A stretch of DNA of 64,000 bases, taken from contig JAKOGI010000425.1 in assembly GCA_029747015.1 (NCBI GenBank), positions 57,501-121,500 of the forward strand, given 5' to 3'. Numbering within the stretch: position 1 is the first letter of the stretch; every line of letters begins with the position of its first letter. Source of the DNA: Carnegiea gigantea (lineage: Eukaryota > Streptophyta > Magnoliopsida > Caryophyllales > Cactaceae). Shown piece by piece: positions 1 through 11,400 of the stretch. The notes under the pieces are model-generated. The model was not told where the DNA came from. It saw only the letters and a list, made by a program, of their open reading frames with translations, and searched no databases. Made by a program: the position numbers and the translations under genes.

Positions 1-700
1 TTTTCTGATGGGGGGATAACTTCTAGGTGTCAATAAACCTCCTATTAAGAAATTAGCCATTAGGCTCCACTTAGATGCCTAATTAGCAAGTTTTAGCTAA
101 CCCCATAGATTAGGACCTAAACCGGGTTGGTCACAGTTGTGGATGTTTTGGGTTGTAGGGCTAGGTTTTCTATGGGCCAATTTGCCATTCCTAAGACTAG
201 ACATCCTAAACTACCTATCAAAAAAGAATTACAAAGTTTAGGCATCATTTAGGCTATGAAACAATAAAAACAAAACTGGGTATGTGCTAGGATGAACTGG
301 CTGTTTTGACGTTTGGAATTGTTCTCGGCTTTGAATGAGCAAGTAATGTTCAATTTGTGTGATTCTTGATTCGCTGGAAACACAACATCTTGGGGAACCA
401 AAATATACAAAAATTCTAGACTTAAACCTCATTGAGGCCAAAGCAATTAAGCTCTTAAAAACTGGGTATGTTGCTGGCTTGAACCCGTGACCTTTTGTTT
501 CAAGTCCTTTGATAGTTTGGAAAAAAATACGTAATTTAAAACTGATTTAATTGCATAATTGAGTTTATTAGAATGTCAATAAACTCTCTTAGCAAAGAAA
601 TTGAAGTTAAATTAAGTCTAGGTTGATGAACCAACTTAAACCTGAAACAGGTTCAAAAATGATTAGGGCTAATTGAGGATTGCATGGGTTGATATCGATA
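1..700 (-). repeat. LTR copy L0 of the array (partial)
   Basis: This is the U3-side part of an LTR, homologous to 2361-3050, 4711-5409 and 7112-7460. The minus-strand LTR start should be at about 700, next to the polypurine tract. The usual TGATG end has changed here (GATATCGATA on the plus strand). The rest of the copy lies left of the window. Confidence 0.8.
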
Positions 701-1476
701 TCCTCCCCTCGTTAGAAAAAATTTATCCTCAAATTTTCACCAGCAGATATGGTTGAAAAATCACCCTCCTCTTTTGTTTTTCTGCTATGGCTTAGTAGGA
801 GGATTTGGTTTTCTGAATTTTGGACTTAATTAGCACATGATGAAACACCTTTTTCAAGGGTTTATCATAAGCATGTAATAAGCCCAATTGCTTGTTTTCT
901 TATTGAAGCTTATACTCAACATCTTTTTGCTTCAACTCATTAACACCTTTCCCTTCTTGACCTTCCTTTTTTTCTTTCTCAATTTCTTCCTATTCATCTT
1001 CATACTCATCGAACTTAGGAGGTAGGTTGAAGTTAACCTTATTGCCTTCTTGAGTTTCCTCCTGATTAGCTACCACATCTTTTCTGAATCTACTAGTAAC
1101 ACCTCTTCTTCCTCCTTTTCTTCTCTACCATAGTCATCAAAGACAGGAGGTAGATCAAAATCAACCTTATTATCTTGCAGACTCTGGCCCACCTCATTTG
1201 AGACAATGGGTTGTTCAGCTTCCTTTTTCATTTCAAGCGTTAAGGAGAGTATATCATCTTGAAGATGTTATGTCTAGAGATTTAAGTCATATGTCTCAAA
1301 GCTAGAAAGATGTATCTTGATGCTAAGGAAGTCAAGTTCATGCTTGATCATGACTAACTTCCTTTGAGACGTGGTGCTTTGTGGGCTAACTTTTGTATTT
1401 GGTTTGTTTTTGTGTTTTTGGTGTATGGATGCATGGGTTTCAGGCACAAGGATGCAATTTGCTCTGACACCAAAGT
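701..1476 (-). pseudogene. Array internal domain I1, degraded gag/pol-linker remnant
   Basis: The internal domain runs from the primer site (1461-1472) down to the polypurine tract just above 700. Read on the minus strand it contains an acidic low-complexity stretch with a PPVFDDYG-like motif followed by Glu/Lys runs. This matches the linker that follows the zinc knuckle in many plant Ty3/gypsy polyproteins. Frameshifts break it, and no protease, RT, RNase H or integrase is visible. It is homologous to I2 and I3. Confidence 0.65.
1461..1472 (-). other. Primer binding site, tRNA-Met type
   Basis: The minus strand reads TGGTGTCAGAGC, one mismatch from the plant initiator-tRNA-Met primer site TGGTATCAGAGC. 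It sits 4 bases inside the LTR end at 1477 and fixes the element as minus-strand. Confidence 0.8.
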
Positions 1477-3050
1477 TGATGTATCTATCAAAGGTTAACC
1501 TTAACTTAATTCAAGAATGAAAGTTAAAAGCAAGAAAGATTACAATCAAGGGAAAAGGATAGAAACTAAACTAATCCTTGGATACAAATTACACCACCAA
1601 AGATTAATCTAGTGAAAACTAAACTCTTACTTGGATACAGATATCGCCATGAAGCTTGAGTTTCAGGCCCTTAAGCTTAATTAGGATATAAATATCACCA
1701 CCTAACCAAGGCCTAAGACTCACTTGATCACCACTCTACTCGGTCTAAGTAGAGATAAGTAAGTAAAGTATTTGGGTTTTTAGAAGGAGCAAAAGATCAA
1801 TGCACTTTCTTTTCATTCAACATCAACTTATTACAAAATGAAATGTCTAAGCTATTTATAGAAGTTCATACATCCTCATTCACATTCAAGCATCCCGAGT
1901 AGGTTACTTCATGTTTCGAAAAGGTTTAAGCTAATCTAAACTAAGCTAGATTACAAAGCATGATTAATTAGGCTACGTACAAAAGATGAGTGATGTAATA
2001 CAATTGATTAACATTAAACTCACTTAGCCTAAGCTTCTAATCAACTCTTGGCTACCTTTATGCATGTGTATGCAAGGTAGAGTGTCTGCAAACCCACTTG
2101 GTTAAGTAAACTCACTTGGTTAAGTAAACTTAGCCATAAAGTAGTTGAGGCCTCCTTGACACATGTCTGCCACTTGTCCTCCATGCTTGCATGCCATGTG
2201 TCCATCAGCTTAGTAAGCACCTTAATCAGCATGGAGGAGGTGTTAGAAAACCCAACCAAGAAGGAAAAATGCAAGGCACTCAACTGGGCATTGTAGTGCC
2301 CGCATAAGCTGTCTTTTACAAGTGATCTTAAGCATGGTTAGCGGCAAGCTAGGTGGCTCTTTCTGATAGGGGGATAACTTCGAGATGTCAATAAACCCCC
2401 CCATTAAGAAATTAGGCATTAGGCTCCACTTAGATGCCTAATCAGCAAGTTTAAGCTAACCTCATAGATTAGGACCTGAACCGGGTGGGTCACAGGTCTG
2501 GATGTTTTTGGGCCATGAGGCTTGGTTTTCTATGGGCTAATTTGTCATTCTTGATACTAGACATCGTAAACTACCTATGAAAAAAAGAATTACAATGTTT
2601 AGACATCATTTAGGCTATGAAACAACAAAAACAAAACCGGGTATGTGCTAGGATAAACTGGTTATTTTCACCTTTAGAATTGTTCTTGGCTTAAAGTGAG
2701 GAAGCCATGTCTAATTTGAGTGATTCATGATTCTTTAGAAACATATCACCTAGGAGAACCAAAATATGAAAAATTCTAGACTTAAACCTCATTGAGTCCT
2801 AAGTAATTGAGCTCTCAAATATCGGGTATGTTGTGGGCCTGAACCCCTGACCTTCTGTATTAAGTCTTTTGTTTGGATAAAAATACGTAATTTAAAACTG
2901 ATTTAACTACATAATTGAGTTTATTAGAATGTCAACAAACTCTCTTAGCAAAGAAATGAATGTTTAATTAAGTCCAAATTGATGAATCAACTTAAACCTG
3001 AAACAGTTCAAAAATGATTAGGGCAATCTAGCATGGGTTGATATCCATCA
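1477..3050 (-). repeat. LTR copy L1 of the array (1574 bp)
   Basis: This complete LTR is bounded by TGA at 1477 (end, next to the primer site) and CATCA at 3046-3050 (start, next to the polypurine tract of I2). On the minus strand it starts TGATG and ends CATCA, a 5-bp terminal inverted repeat. It serves at once as the 3' LTR of one unit and the 5' LTR of the next. The ORF at 2041-2283 is not conserved as a protein among copies and looks spurious. Confidence 0.85.
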
Positions 3051-3847
3051 TCCTCCCCTTGTTAGAAAAAAATTGTCCTCAAATTTTTGCCAACATATCT
3101 AGCTAAAAATCACCCTCCTCTTTTGTTTTTTCGCTGTGGCTTAGTAGGAGGATTTGGTTTTCTGAATTTTAGGCTTAACTAACACATGGTAAAACACCTT
3201 TTCCAAGGGTTTATCACAAGCATTTAATGAGTCCGATTGCTTGTTTTCTTGTTGACGCTTATACTCAACATCTTTTTGGTTTGACTCATTAACACCCTTC
3301 CCTTCTTGACCCTTCTTTTTTTCTTTCTCAATTTCCTCCTGTTCATCTTTATACTCATCGAACTTAGGAGGTAGGTCGAAGTTAACCTTATTGCCTTCTT
3401 GAGTTTCCCCCTGATTAGCTACCACTTCTTTTTCTGAATCCACAAGTAACACCTCTTTTTCCTCCTTTTCTTCTTTACCATAGTCATCAAAGATGGGAGG
3501 TCGATCAAAATCAACCTTACTATCTTCATGATTTTCGTTCACTTCATTTGAGACAAAGGGTTGTTCAGCTTCCTTTTCATTTCAGGCTTTAAGGAGAGTA
3601 TATCATCTTGAAGTTGTTGTGTCTGGAGATTCAAATCATATATCTCAAAGCTAGAAAGATGTATCTTGATGCTAGAAAGATGTATCTTGATGGTAAGGAA
3701 GTCAAGTTCATGCTTGATCATGACCAACTTGCTTTGGGACGTGGCGCTTTGTGGGCTAACTTTTGTATTTGGTTTATTTTTTATGTTTTTTGTGTATGGA
3801 TGCATGGGTTTCAGGCACAAGGAAGAAACTTGCTCTGATACCAAAGT
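3051..3847 (-). pseudogene. Array internal domain I2 with two short ORFs
   Basis: This is the best preserved internal domain. Two overlapping minus-strand frames are open. 3862-3539 encodes a short region with the heptad-like unit IKIHLSS duplicated and a Gln/Leu-rich helix (LQTQQLQDDI). 3542-3141 encodes an acidic 133-residue stretch with two related motifs, FDRPPIFDDY and FDLPPKFDEY, separated by Glu/Lys runs. The second frame starts at GTG in the overlap, so the two are probably one ancestral frame with a shift, not two genes. The content resembles Ty3/gypsy gag N-terminal and post-knuckle linker sequence. No catalytic domain is present and a function is not evident. Confidence 0.6.
3832..3843 (-). 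other. Primer binding site, intact tRNA-Met type
   Basis: The minus strand reads TGGTATCAGAGC exactly, 4 bases from the LTR end at 3848. Confidence 0.9.
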
Positions 3848-5409
3848 TGATGTATCTATCAAGGGTTAAGCTTAACTCAATTCAAGAGTGAAAGCTAAAA
3901 TCAGGAAAGATTACAATCAAGGGAAAAGGCTAGAAACTAAACTAATCCTTTGCTACAAATTACACCACCAAAGATTAATCTAGTGAAAACTAAATCCTTA
4001 CTTAGACATAGATATCGCCACGAAGCTTGAGTTTCGGGCCCTTAAGTTTAATTAGAATACAGACATCACCACCTAATCAAGGCTTAAGACTCACTTGATC
4101 ACCACGCTGCTCAGTCTAAGTAGAGACAAGCAAGTAAAGTATTTGCGTTTTCACAAGGAGTAAAAGCTCAATGCACTTTTTTTTCATTCAACATCAACTT
4201 CTTACAAAATGAAACAGCTAAGCTTTTTATACAAGTTCATACATCCTCCTTCACATTTAAGCATCTCTAATAGGTTACTTTCTAATCTAAACTAAGCTCG
4301 ATTACAAAGCATGATTAATTAGGCTACGTACAAAAGATGAATGATGTAATACAATTGATTAAAATTAAACTCACTTAGCCTAAGCTTCTAATCAACTCTT
4401 GGCTGCCTTTATGCATGTGTAAGCATCCATGTATTCAAGGTTGAGGTGCCAGCAAACCCACTTGGTTATTAAGTAAACTTAGCCATGAAGTAGTTGAGGC
4501 CTCCTTGACACATGTCTTCCACTTGTCCTCCATGCTTGTGTGGCATGTGTCCACCAGCTAAGTAAGCACCTTTGTCAGCATGGAGGAGGTGTCCGAAAAC
4601 CCAACCAAGGAGGAAAAATGCAAGGCACTCAATCGGCCACTGTCGTACCCACACAAGTTGTTTTTTGCATGTGATTTTAAGCATGGTTAGCGGCTAGCTA
4701 GGTGGCTTTTTTGATGGGGGGATAACCTTGAGGTGTCAATAAACCCCTTATTAAGAAATCAGCTATTAGGCTCCATTTAGATGCCTCATCAACAAGTTTA
4801 ATCTAACCCCATAGATTAGGACCTAAACCGAGTGGGTCACAGTTATGGATGTTTTTGGGGCATGAGGCTTGGTTTTCTATAGGCCAATTTATCATTCATG
4901 ATACTAGATATCCTAAACTAACTAATAAAAAAAGATTTACAAAGTTTAGACATCATTTATGCTATGAAAAAACAAAAACAAAACCGGGTATGGGCTAGGA
5001 CCAACTGGGCGTTTTGACCTTCATCATTGTTCTTGGCTTTGAGTGACCAATTGATGTCCAATTTGAGTGATTCTTGATGCCCAGGAAAGACAACATCATG
5101 GGGAACTGAAATATCCAAAAATTCTAGACTTAAACCTTATTGAGGCCTGAGCAATTAAGCTCTCAAAATTCAGGTATGTTGCTAGCTTGAACCTATGACC
5201 TTCTGTTTCAAGTCCTTTGAAAGTTTTAACAAAAATACATAATTTAAAACTGATTTAATTACATAATTAGGTTTATTTGAATGTTAATAAGCTCTCTTAT
5301 CAAAGAAATCAAAGTTAAATTAAGTTGAAGTTGATGCATCAACTTAAACCTAAAACAGGTTCAAAAATGATTAGGGCAAATTGAGGATTGCATATATTGA
5401 TATCCATCA
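3848..5409 (-). repeat. LTR copy L2 of the array (1562 bp)
   Basis: This complete LTR is bounded by TGATG on the plus strand at 3848 and CATCA at 5405-5409. It is homologous to L1 across its length. ORFs within it are not conserved and are treated as chance. Confidence 0.85.
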
Positions 5410-6230
5410 TCCTTCCCCTGTTAGAAAAATTTGTCCTCAAATTTAAGCCAGTAGATCTGGCTGAAAAATCACCCTCCTCATTTGTTTTTCTACTATGGCT
5501 TAGGAGGAGGATTTTGTTTCCTAAATTTTAGACTTGACTAACACATGGTAAAGCACCTTTTTCAAGGGTTTATCACAAGCATGCAATGAGTCCAATTGCT
5601 TGTTTTCTTGTTGAAGCTTACACTCAACATCTTTTTGCTTCAACTCATCAATGCCCTTGCCTTCTCAACCCTCCTTTTTTTCTTTCTCTATTTCCTCCTG
5701 TTCATCTTCATACTCATCGAACTTAAGAGGTAGGTCAAAGTTAGCCTTATTGCCTTCTCCAGATTCCTCTTGATTAGCTACCATATCTTTTTTTGAATCC
5801 ACTTGTAACACTTCTTCTTCCTACTTTTCATCTTTACCATAGTCATCAAAGATGGGAGGTAGATCAAAATCAACCTTATTATCTTCATTACTTTGGTCAA
5901 CTTCATTTTAGACAAAGGGTTGTTCAGCCTCTCTTTTCCTTTCAAGCTTTAAGGAGAGGATATCATCTTGAAGTTGTTATGTCTGGAGGTTCAAGTCATA
6001 TATCTCGAAGCTAGAAAGATGTCTCTTGATGCTAGAAAGATGTATCTTGATGATAAGGAAGTCAAGTTCATGCTTGATCATGACTAACTTCCTTTAAGAC
6101 ATGGTGCTTTGTGGGCTAACTTTTGTATTTGGTTTTTTGTTTTGAATTTGGTTTTTTTTTTCTTTGTGTTGTTGGTGGATGGATGCATGGGTTTTAGGCA
6201 CAAGGATGAAATTTTCTTTGACATCAAAGT
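5410..6230 (-). pseudogene. Array internal domain I3, degraded
   Basis: This is homologous to I1 and I2, with the same order of motifs (PPIFDDYG, then the acidic linker) on the minus strand, but with more in-frame stops. Its polypurine tract lies just right of 5409. The primer site at 6214-6225 is degenerate. Confidence 0.65.
6214..6225 (-). other. Degenerate primer binding site
   Basis: The minus strand reads TGATGTCAAAGA where the intact site is TGGTATCAGAGC. The position relative to the LTR end at 6231 matches the other two units. Confidence 0.6.
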
Positions 6231-7460
6231 TGATGTATCTCTCAAGGGTTAACCTTAACTTAACTTAAGAGTGAAAGCTAAAACTAAGAAAGATTACAAT
6301 CAAGGGAAAACGATAGAAACTAAACTAATTGTTGGATACAGATTTCACTATGAAAGATTAATCTAGTGAAAACTAAACTCTTACTTGGATACAGCTATCA
6401 CCACCAAGCTTAAGTTTAGGGCCCTTGAGCTTAATTAGGATATAGATATCACCACATAGTTAAGGCTTAAGACTAACTTGATCATCACTCTACTTAGCTT
6501 AAATAGGGATAAGCAAATAAAGTATTTGGGTTTTCACAAGAAGTAAAAGGTCAATGCACTTCCTTTTCATTCAACATCAACTTATTACAACATGAAACAT
6601 CTAAGCTATTTATATAAGTTCATACATCCTCCTTCATATTGAAGCACCTCTAATAGGTTACTTCATGTTTAGGGAAGGTTTAAGCTAATCTAAACTAAGC
6701 TAGATTAGTGGACATGATTAATTAGGCTACGTATAAAAGATGAGTGATGTAACACAATTGATTAACATTAAACTCACTTAGCCTAAGCTTCTAATCAACT
6801 CTTGGCTGCCTCTATGCATGTGTAAGCATCCCTGTATGCAAGGTTGAGGTGTTAGAAAACCCACTTGGTTAAGTAAACTTAGCCATGAAGCAGTTGAGGC
6901 CTCCTTAACCCATGTCTGCAACTTGTCCTCCACGCTTACATGGCATATGTCCACCAGCTTAGCAAGAACCGTAGTCAGCACATTGGAGGTGTTGGAAAAC
7001 CCAACCAAGAAGTAAAACTATAAGGCACTCAACCGGACACTATAGTACCCATACAAGCTGCCTTTCGCAACTGATTTTAAGCATGCTTAGCGGCAAGCTA
7101 GGTGGCTTGTTTCTAATGGGGGGATAATTTTGAGGTGTCAATAAATTGCCCATTAAGAAATCAGCCATTAGGCTCCACTTAGATGCCTAATCAACAAGTT
7201 TAATCTAATCGTGCAGATTAGGACCTAAACTAGATGGGTCACAGTTCTAGTTGTTTTTGTGCCGTGAAGCTTGGGTTTCTGTGGAGCAATTTGTCATGCT
7301 TGATACTAGACATCCTAAACTAACTAATAAAAAAAGAAATACAAAGTTTAGACATCATTTAGGCTATGAAACAATAAAAACAAAATTGAGTATGCGCTGG
7401 GATGAATTGGCAGTTTTGACCTTTAGAATTGTTGTTGGCTTTGAGTAAGCAATTGAGTGA
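6231..7460 (-). repeat. LTR copy L3 of the array, truncated
   Basis: About 1230 bp of the expected 1560 bp are present. Homology to L1 and L2 fades near 7455-7465 after a small internal deletion, and unrelated Athila gag sequence follows. This is the right edge of the array. No target duplication can be assigned. Confidence 0.8.
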
Positions 7461-7529
7461 CTTAGATTTCAAATACCTCTTTATCCTCAACAAACACCTC
7501 AAAAATCCAACTTATAAACCATGATGGAG

Positions 7530-8078
7530 AATAAGCTTTGGGGGCAGCAGAAACAAGATAAGTATCTTAAACAATTAGCGTCTAAGGTTGACATACTTAT
7601 TACTCATAATAAGATGTTAGAAACTCAAATTGCTTAATAATCTACTTCTTCATCTACACCTCTGGTAGAATTCCTAGTAACCCCAAAGTAAATCCCTGTG
7701 AGCAATGTAACTGTATTACTATATGGAGCTTAGGAAGGTGGAGAGTTGTCTAAAGCCGTAGGTAAGGAGAAAAATGCTGAATTTGAGACCCTATCCTGTG
7801 GAGGGGGGAGTAATATAGTGATACCGAAAGATTTTCCTCCTAAACCTAAAGACACAGGTAGATCTTGTATTTTCTCGTATAATCAGTCAAGTGAGCATCG
7901 ATAGGGCTTTGTGTGATCTTGGTGCAAGTGTCAGTCTTATGCCCTATCCCATTTTCTCGAAGCTTGGTTTAGGAGAGTTACAACCAACACCTATTTCACT
8001 TTAATTTGCAGATGGTTCCAAGAGGTGTCCTTTAGGCATTTTGGGGAATGTTCCCGTAAAGGTATGTAGTTTTTGTGT
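7530..8078 (+). pseudogene. Athila gag C-terminus and aspartic protease, first part
   Basis: The translation contains a gag tail (KLWGQQKQDKYLKQL) and, further on, RALCDLGASVSLMPY followed by FSKLGLGELQPT. This is the plant Ty3/gypsy retropepsin active-site region with catalytic DLGAS. The frame carries stops (near 7635 and 7690) and at least one frameshift. It is cut at 8078 by copia A, and the remainder resumes at 18462. Retropepsin cleaves the gag-pol polyprotein; this copy cannot. Confidence 0.85.
8074..8078. repeat. Target site duplication of copia A, left (TGTGT)
   Basis: TGTGT directly precedes the LTR start TGTTAG at 8079. An identical TGTGT follows the 3' LTR at 18457-18461. Removing the element restores continuity of the Athila protease frame. 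Confidence 0.9.
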
Positions 8079-9567
8079 TGTTAGAATGTATAAGGTTTTG
8101 ATGATAACAAATCCAAGTGTTGTAGTAGTTGTTGTTGTTCCAAACAGGCTTTACCAACAGGGTCTTACTACTGTTCTTCAATATATTAAAACTGCTTGAC
8201 TAATGGTTTATCAAGAACAGGTACTCAAGTCAGTGATATAAGAACAACCATGAGGAACAGGCTCTGTAAGGTGTTTTGAAGCATATCCTGTGAAGTGTTT
8301 GAAACATAAGATACAAGTGCAGCTGTGACAAACAGGTTCTGTGAAGTGTTTGCAGCAAAGTCGTTCTACCAGATGACTAGTTGTTACAACAAGATGTCTT
8401 GATCTGATTTGGTTTTATATTTTTAGACTCTTGTTAATATGCCAATTAGAAAGTTTTAATTTACCATTCACTGGAAACGGTTTTGCTTTTCGGAAAATAT
8501 TTCGGATCACCCTTCAGAACAACCCTGGAAACAGGGCGATCAGGCTGTTTCCAGAATAAGCTACGAAAAACTACTTTGCACGATTTTTATCTTTTGGATT
8601 TTGAGAGCTTCTTCAAAGATTTGCAAGAAAGATTTTTCTATGGAGTATCTTATTCTTTACCCTAAAAAACGGTTATCAAAAATCTTAAGGGATTTGCAAA
8701 ATCTTTTTGAATAAAAAGAATATCCAATTTTTGGCAAGTGGATCAGGTAGTTGAGAAAAACATGGGCTAGCTACTGAAGAACACCGCCTTATGCACGCGG
8801 TTCAGGAAGTGTTTTCAGCTCATGTCACCTTACCCCTTGTAGCTAAAGGATTCTATTTTCTCTAGGATTTTAGTTTCCAAAAATTTCAGAAATAGTTTTT
8901 CCATCCCTTGTGGGTAAAGGATTCTATATTCTTCAGATTTTTTAGTTTCCAAAAATTTGATGAATTGTGTTCCAAGCACTATAAAAGGCGGCTTCTTACA
9001 ATCTTGGACACATCGGTTTTCAGAGAGAAAAAATCTGAGTTCATGAGCTAAAACGTTTGAAAAGAAAACCGAGCCTTGTGAGTGAATTAATTGAGCTTTC
9101 AAAGTTGGCATACTAGGACTTCATTGTACCCTATATTAGCTTAGTTGAGAAGCATTGTAATAGGGTGTTTTTTCTTTACATTCTTCTTTCACAAGAGTGA
9201 GTAGAGTGTGTGTCCAAATCAAGGGGATTTTGGACGTGGGGTAACTTGTCTTAGGGAAGACAGGTTACGTGTGTTACAAGTTGTAACAAGGTGTGTTACT
9301 ATTGTAACGTGATTAGCCCGTTTAGTGAAGTGTTTAAATCCTACACGAGGTAGGTCGTGGTTTTTAACCTCAGTTGGGCTAGAGGTGTTTTCCACGTAAA
9401 AATCCTGTGTCCATTATTTCCGCATTCAATTTTGTTGGATTTTCGCTTCTGCTTATCTCAGAAACAACCTGTGCGAACAGGGTCTAAGACTGTTTGTCAG
9501 CAACTTGCGAAAATCGGACACCACAATTCACCCCCCCTCTTGTGGTTGTGTACTCTCTAATTCAACA
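8079..9567 (+). repeat. Copia A 5' LTR (1489 bp)
   Basis: It starts TGTTAGAATG and ends ATTCAACA, giving a TGTT/AACA terminal inverted repeat. It has a TATA box near 8980. The hexamer AACAGG occurs at least seven times on the sense strand. Short ORFs inside are not conserved in B and look spurious. Confidence 0.93.
8980..8988 (+). promoter_or_regulatory. TATA box in the copia A LTR
   Basis: TATAAAAGG lies about 590 bases before the LTR end, in the U3/R region, and is the best core-promoter match in the LTR. The same motif is at 17870-17878 in the 3' LTR. Confidence 0.65.
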
Positions 9568-9569
9568 AG

Positions 9570-9581
9570 TGGTATCAGAGC
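9570..9581 (+). other. Copia A primer binding site, tRNA-Met
   Basis: TGGTATCAGAGC, an exact match to the usual plant initiator-Met primer site, lies two bases after the LTR end. Confidence 0.93.
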
Positions 9582-9625
9582 AGGTTCTCCTTTGAAAAGC
9601 TAACACCTTTGAGAGATCCTTGAAG

Positions 9626-11385
9626 ATGAGTACTCCACAAGGCATACTTGAAGGTCAATCCATAACTCGTCCACCATACTTTAATGGCCAACACTATAGT
9701 TGGTGGAAGAATAGGATGGAAAACTACATCCAAGCCGAGGACTATGAGTTGTGGATGCTCATCAAGCATGGACCACTCATCCCTAAGAAAACAACTGAAG
9801 ATGGAAAGTCAATCCCCAAGGAGCCTAAGGAGTTCAATGCTGAAGATTACAAGATGATGGAGAAGAATGCCCAGGCCAAGAACTCCTATATTTTGGCCTA
9901 GGTCCTGATGAATATACTTGCATATCTGAATGTGAGTCGGCCAAAGAAATCTAGGATGCTTTACAAGTAGCTCACGAAGGGACCAATCAAGTAAAGCAAT
10001 CCCGGATTGAATTGCTTATGAGAAAGTATGAGCTGTTCGAGATGGGTGATCGGGAAAGTGTGATGGACATGTACACTCGCTTCACTCACATAACGAATGA
10101 GTTGAAATCCTTGGGAAAATCCTTCACCACCGAAGAATTGGTAAGAAAGATCCTAAGAATTTTACCTCATTCTTGGGAAGCGAAAGTAACGGCCATCCAA
10201 GAAGCTAAGGACATGAACAAGATCACCCTAGATGAGCTGATTGGCAACCTCCAAACATATGAACTTAGGAAATATTCTCAACAGAAAGATGAGACAAAGA
10301 GAGAACGAGGTCTTGCACTAAAGGCCTTAAAAGATGATTCTGATTCTGAGGAGGAGGAGATTGCCATGATGACTCAAAAATTTAAGAAGTTCTTCAAGAA
10401 AGTCAAAGAAAACATCAAAAGGAAGGACTTCGGCAAAGCCAGGAACACCCCTCGGGAACAGTTCACTGGGTGTTTCAAGTGTGGTAAGCTGGACCACATT
10501 GTGAGAAACTGCCCACTGCACAAGGAAGAACAAGAACCCGAACACCCCAGAAAACAAGGGAGGAAACAGGGTGTAAGCAGCTCAGCGAAAAGGTTCTCAA
10601 AAGCTATGCTCGCGGCCTGGGGAGATTCAAGTGAGGATGAGGAAGGGTCTGAAGCTGGGGAAGCTGATGTAGCACTCATGGCAAGGAGTGACACTGATTC
10701 AGATGATGGGTCAATGGATAGTCTGACTCAACTCAAGAACAAGGTACGTGGTCTAAATAAATCAACTCTTGAGAAATTAGTGTACAATATAATGGATATA
10801 TGTGCTGAATTAAAAGGGGATGTTCGAGATTTAGAACTTGAAAATGAAAACCTTAAATTAGAAAAGCTTGAAGTTGACAAAGAGACTCTTGCCTTGCATG
10901 AAAACATCAATGTGCTTAAAAAAACTCTACTCATGAAAGAAGAGACTTGTTCCACTAAACTGACTGAGGTAGAAAAAGAATCTCTTGACTTAAAAGGTAA
11001 GGTCGAGTCTTTGCTGGAAGAAAACAGAAACTTGCTTGAAAAAATAAAACACTTAGAATCGGACCTTGCCGCAAACAAGCTCTGGAACAGGTCCTCAAGG
11101 GCGTTGGAATGCTTAAACACTCATCATAGTCAAAATAGAGGAGGACTAGGTTTTGTGCCTAAGATGACCTACCTAGTGGATAACAAATATGTGGGATTAC
11201 CTGAAAATATTGTTTGTTTTCATTGTGGTAAAACGGGGCATTATCGATATGCTTGTCCTATAAGAAAGTATGCCATTAAAAAGAACTCAGTGCATGTAAA
11301 ACAAATGTGGGTTAGGAAAGATGAGATTTACACGTCTAAAGGAATGGGACCCAAGTGGATCTGGGTTCCCAAAACTAACCCTTGA
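9626..11385 (+). pseudogene. gag: Copia A gag polyprotein, disabled
   Basis: The start is ATG at 9626 (MSTPQGILEG), the same start as in copia B. The N-terminal region with PPYFNGQHYSWWKNRM is the copia gag fold (DUF4219/UBN2 type). A frameshift near 9890 and a TAG at 9952-9954, in place of a Trp codon, break the frame. The long frame 10012-11385 then holds the gag core, a first zinc knuckle (CFKCGKLDHIVRNC, around 10470-10512), acidic Ser/Asp/Glu-rich stretches, a long coiled coil (about 10740-11100) and a second knuckle (CFHCGKTGHYRYAC). Gag packages the RNA and forms the particle. Two knuckles flanking a coiled coil are large even for Sireviruses. It ends in TGA at 11383. Confidence 0.9.
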
Positions 11386-11400
11386 TTTGTTTTGCAGGCT
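11383..11400 (+). other. Conserved gag stop followed by a splice-acceptor-like tract
   Basis: TGA is followed by a T-rich run and CAGG (AG at 11396-11397), a good match to a plant 3' splice site, exactly at the gag/pol border. The same arrangement is in copia B at 29520-29534. Possible roles are stop-codon readthrough or splicing to a pol mRNA; neither is shown here. Confidence 0.5.

Larger units (their letters stand above)
1..7460 (-). mobile_element. Tandem array of a short Ty3/gypsy-like LTR element (LTR-int-LTR-int-LTR-int-LTR)
   Basis: Four LTR copies and three internal domains of one family alternate on the minus strand. Internal domains lie at 701-1476, 3051-3847 and 5410-6230, and each is bounded by a tRNA-Met-type primer site on the right and a polypurine tract on the left. 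The repeat period is 2371 and 2383 bp, measured between successive LTR ends at 1477, 3848 and 6231. LTRs begin TGATG and end CATCA on the minus strand. Shared inner LTRs between units are what unequal recombination between LTRs produces, since independent insertions would each carry two LTRs and a target duplication. The left end lies outside the window. The right end is cut inside an LTR near 7460. No reverse transcriptase or integrase is present, so the element is non-autonomous. Confidence 0.85.

Noticed and set aside
1..7460. CRISPR-like regular repeats
   Set aside because: The period is about 2.37 kb and each unit is an LTR plus internal domain. There are no short direct repeats with unique spacers.
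8483..9111. ORFs repeated at 8483-9111 and 17372-17935
   Set aside because: They lie in the two LTRs of copia A and are not conserved in copia B.
9570..9581. Possible tRNA fragments at TGGTATCAGAGC sites
   Set aside because: These are primer binding sites next to LTR ends, not tRNA genes. No cloverleaf surrounds them.
10327..11120. Antisense ORFs opposite copia A gag
   Set aside because: They are shadows of the coiled-coil coding strand, Ser/Phe-rich as expected from its complement.
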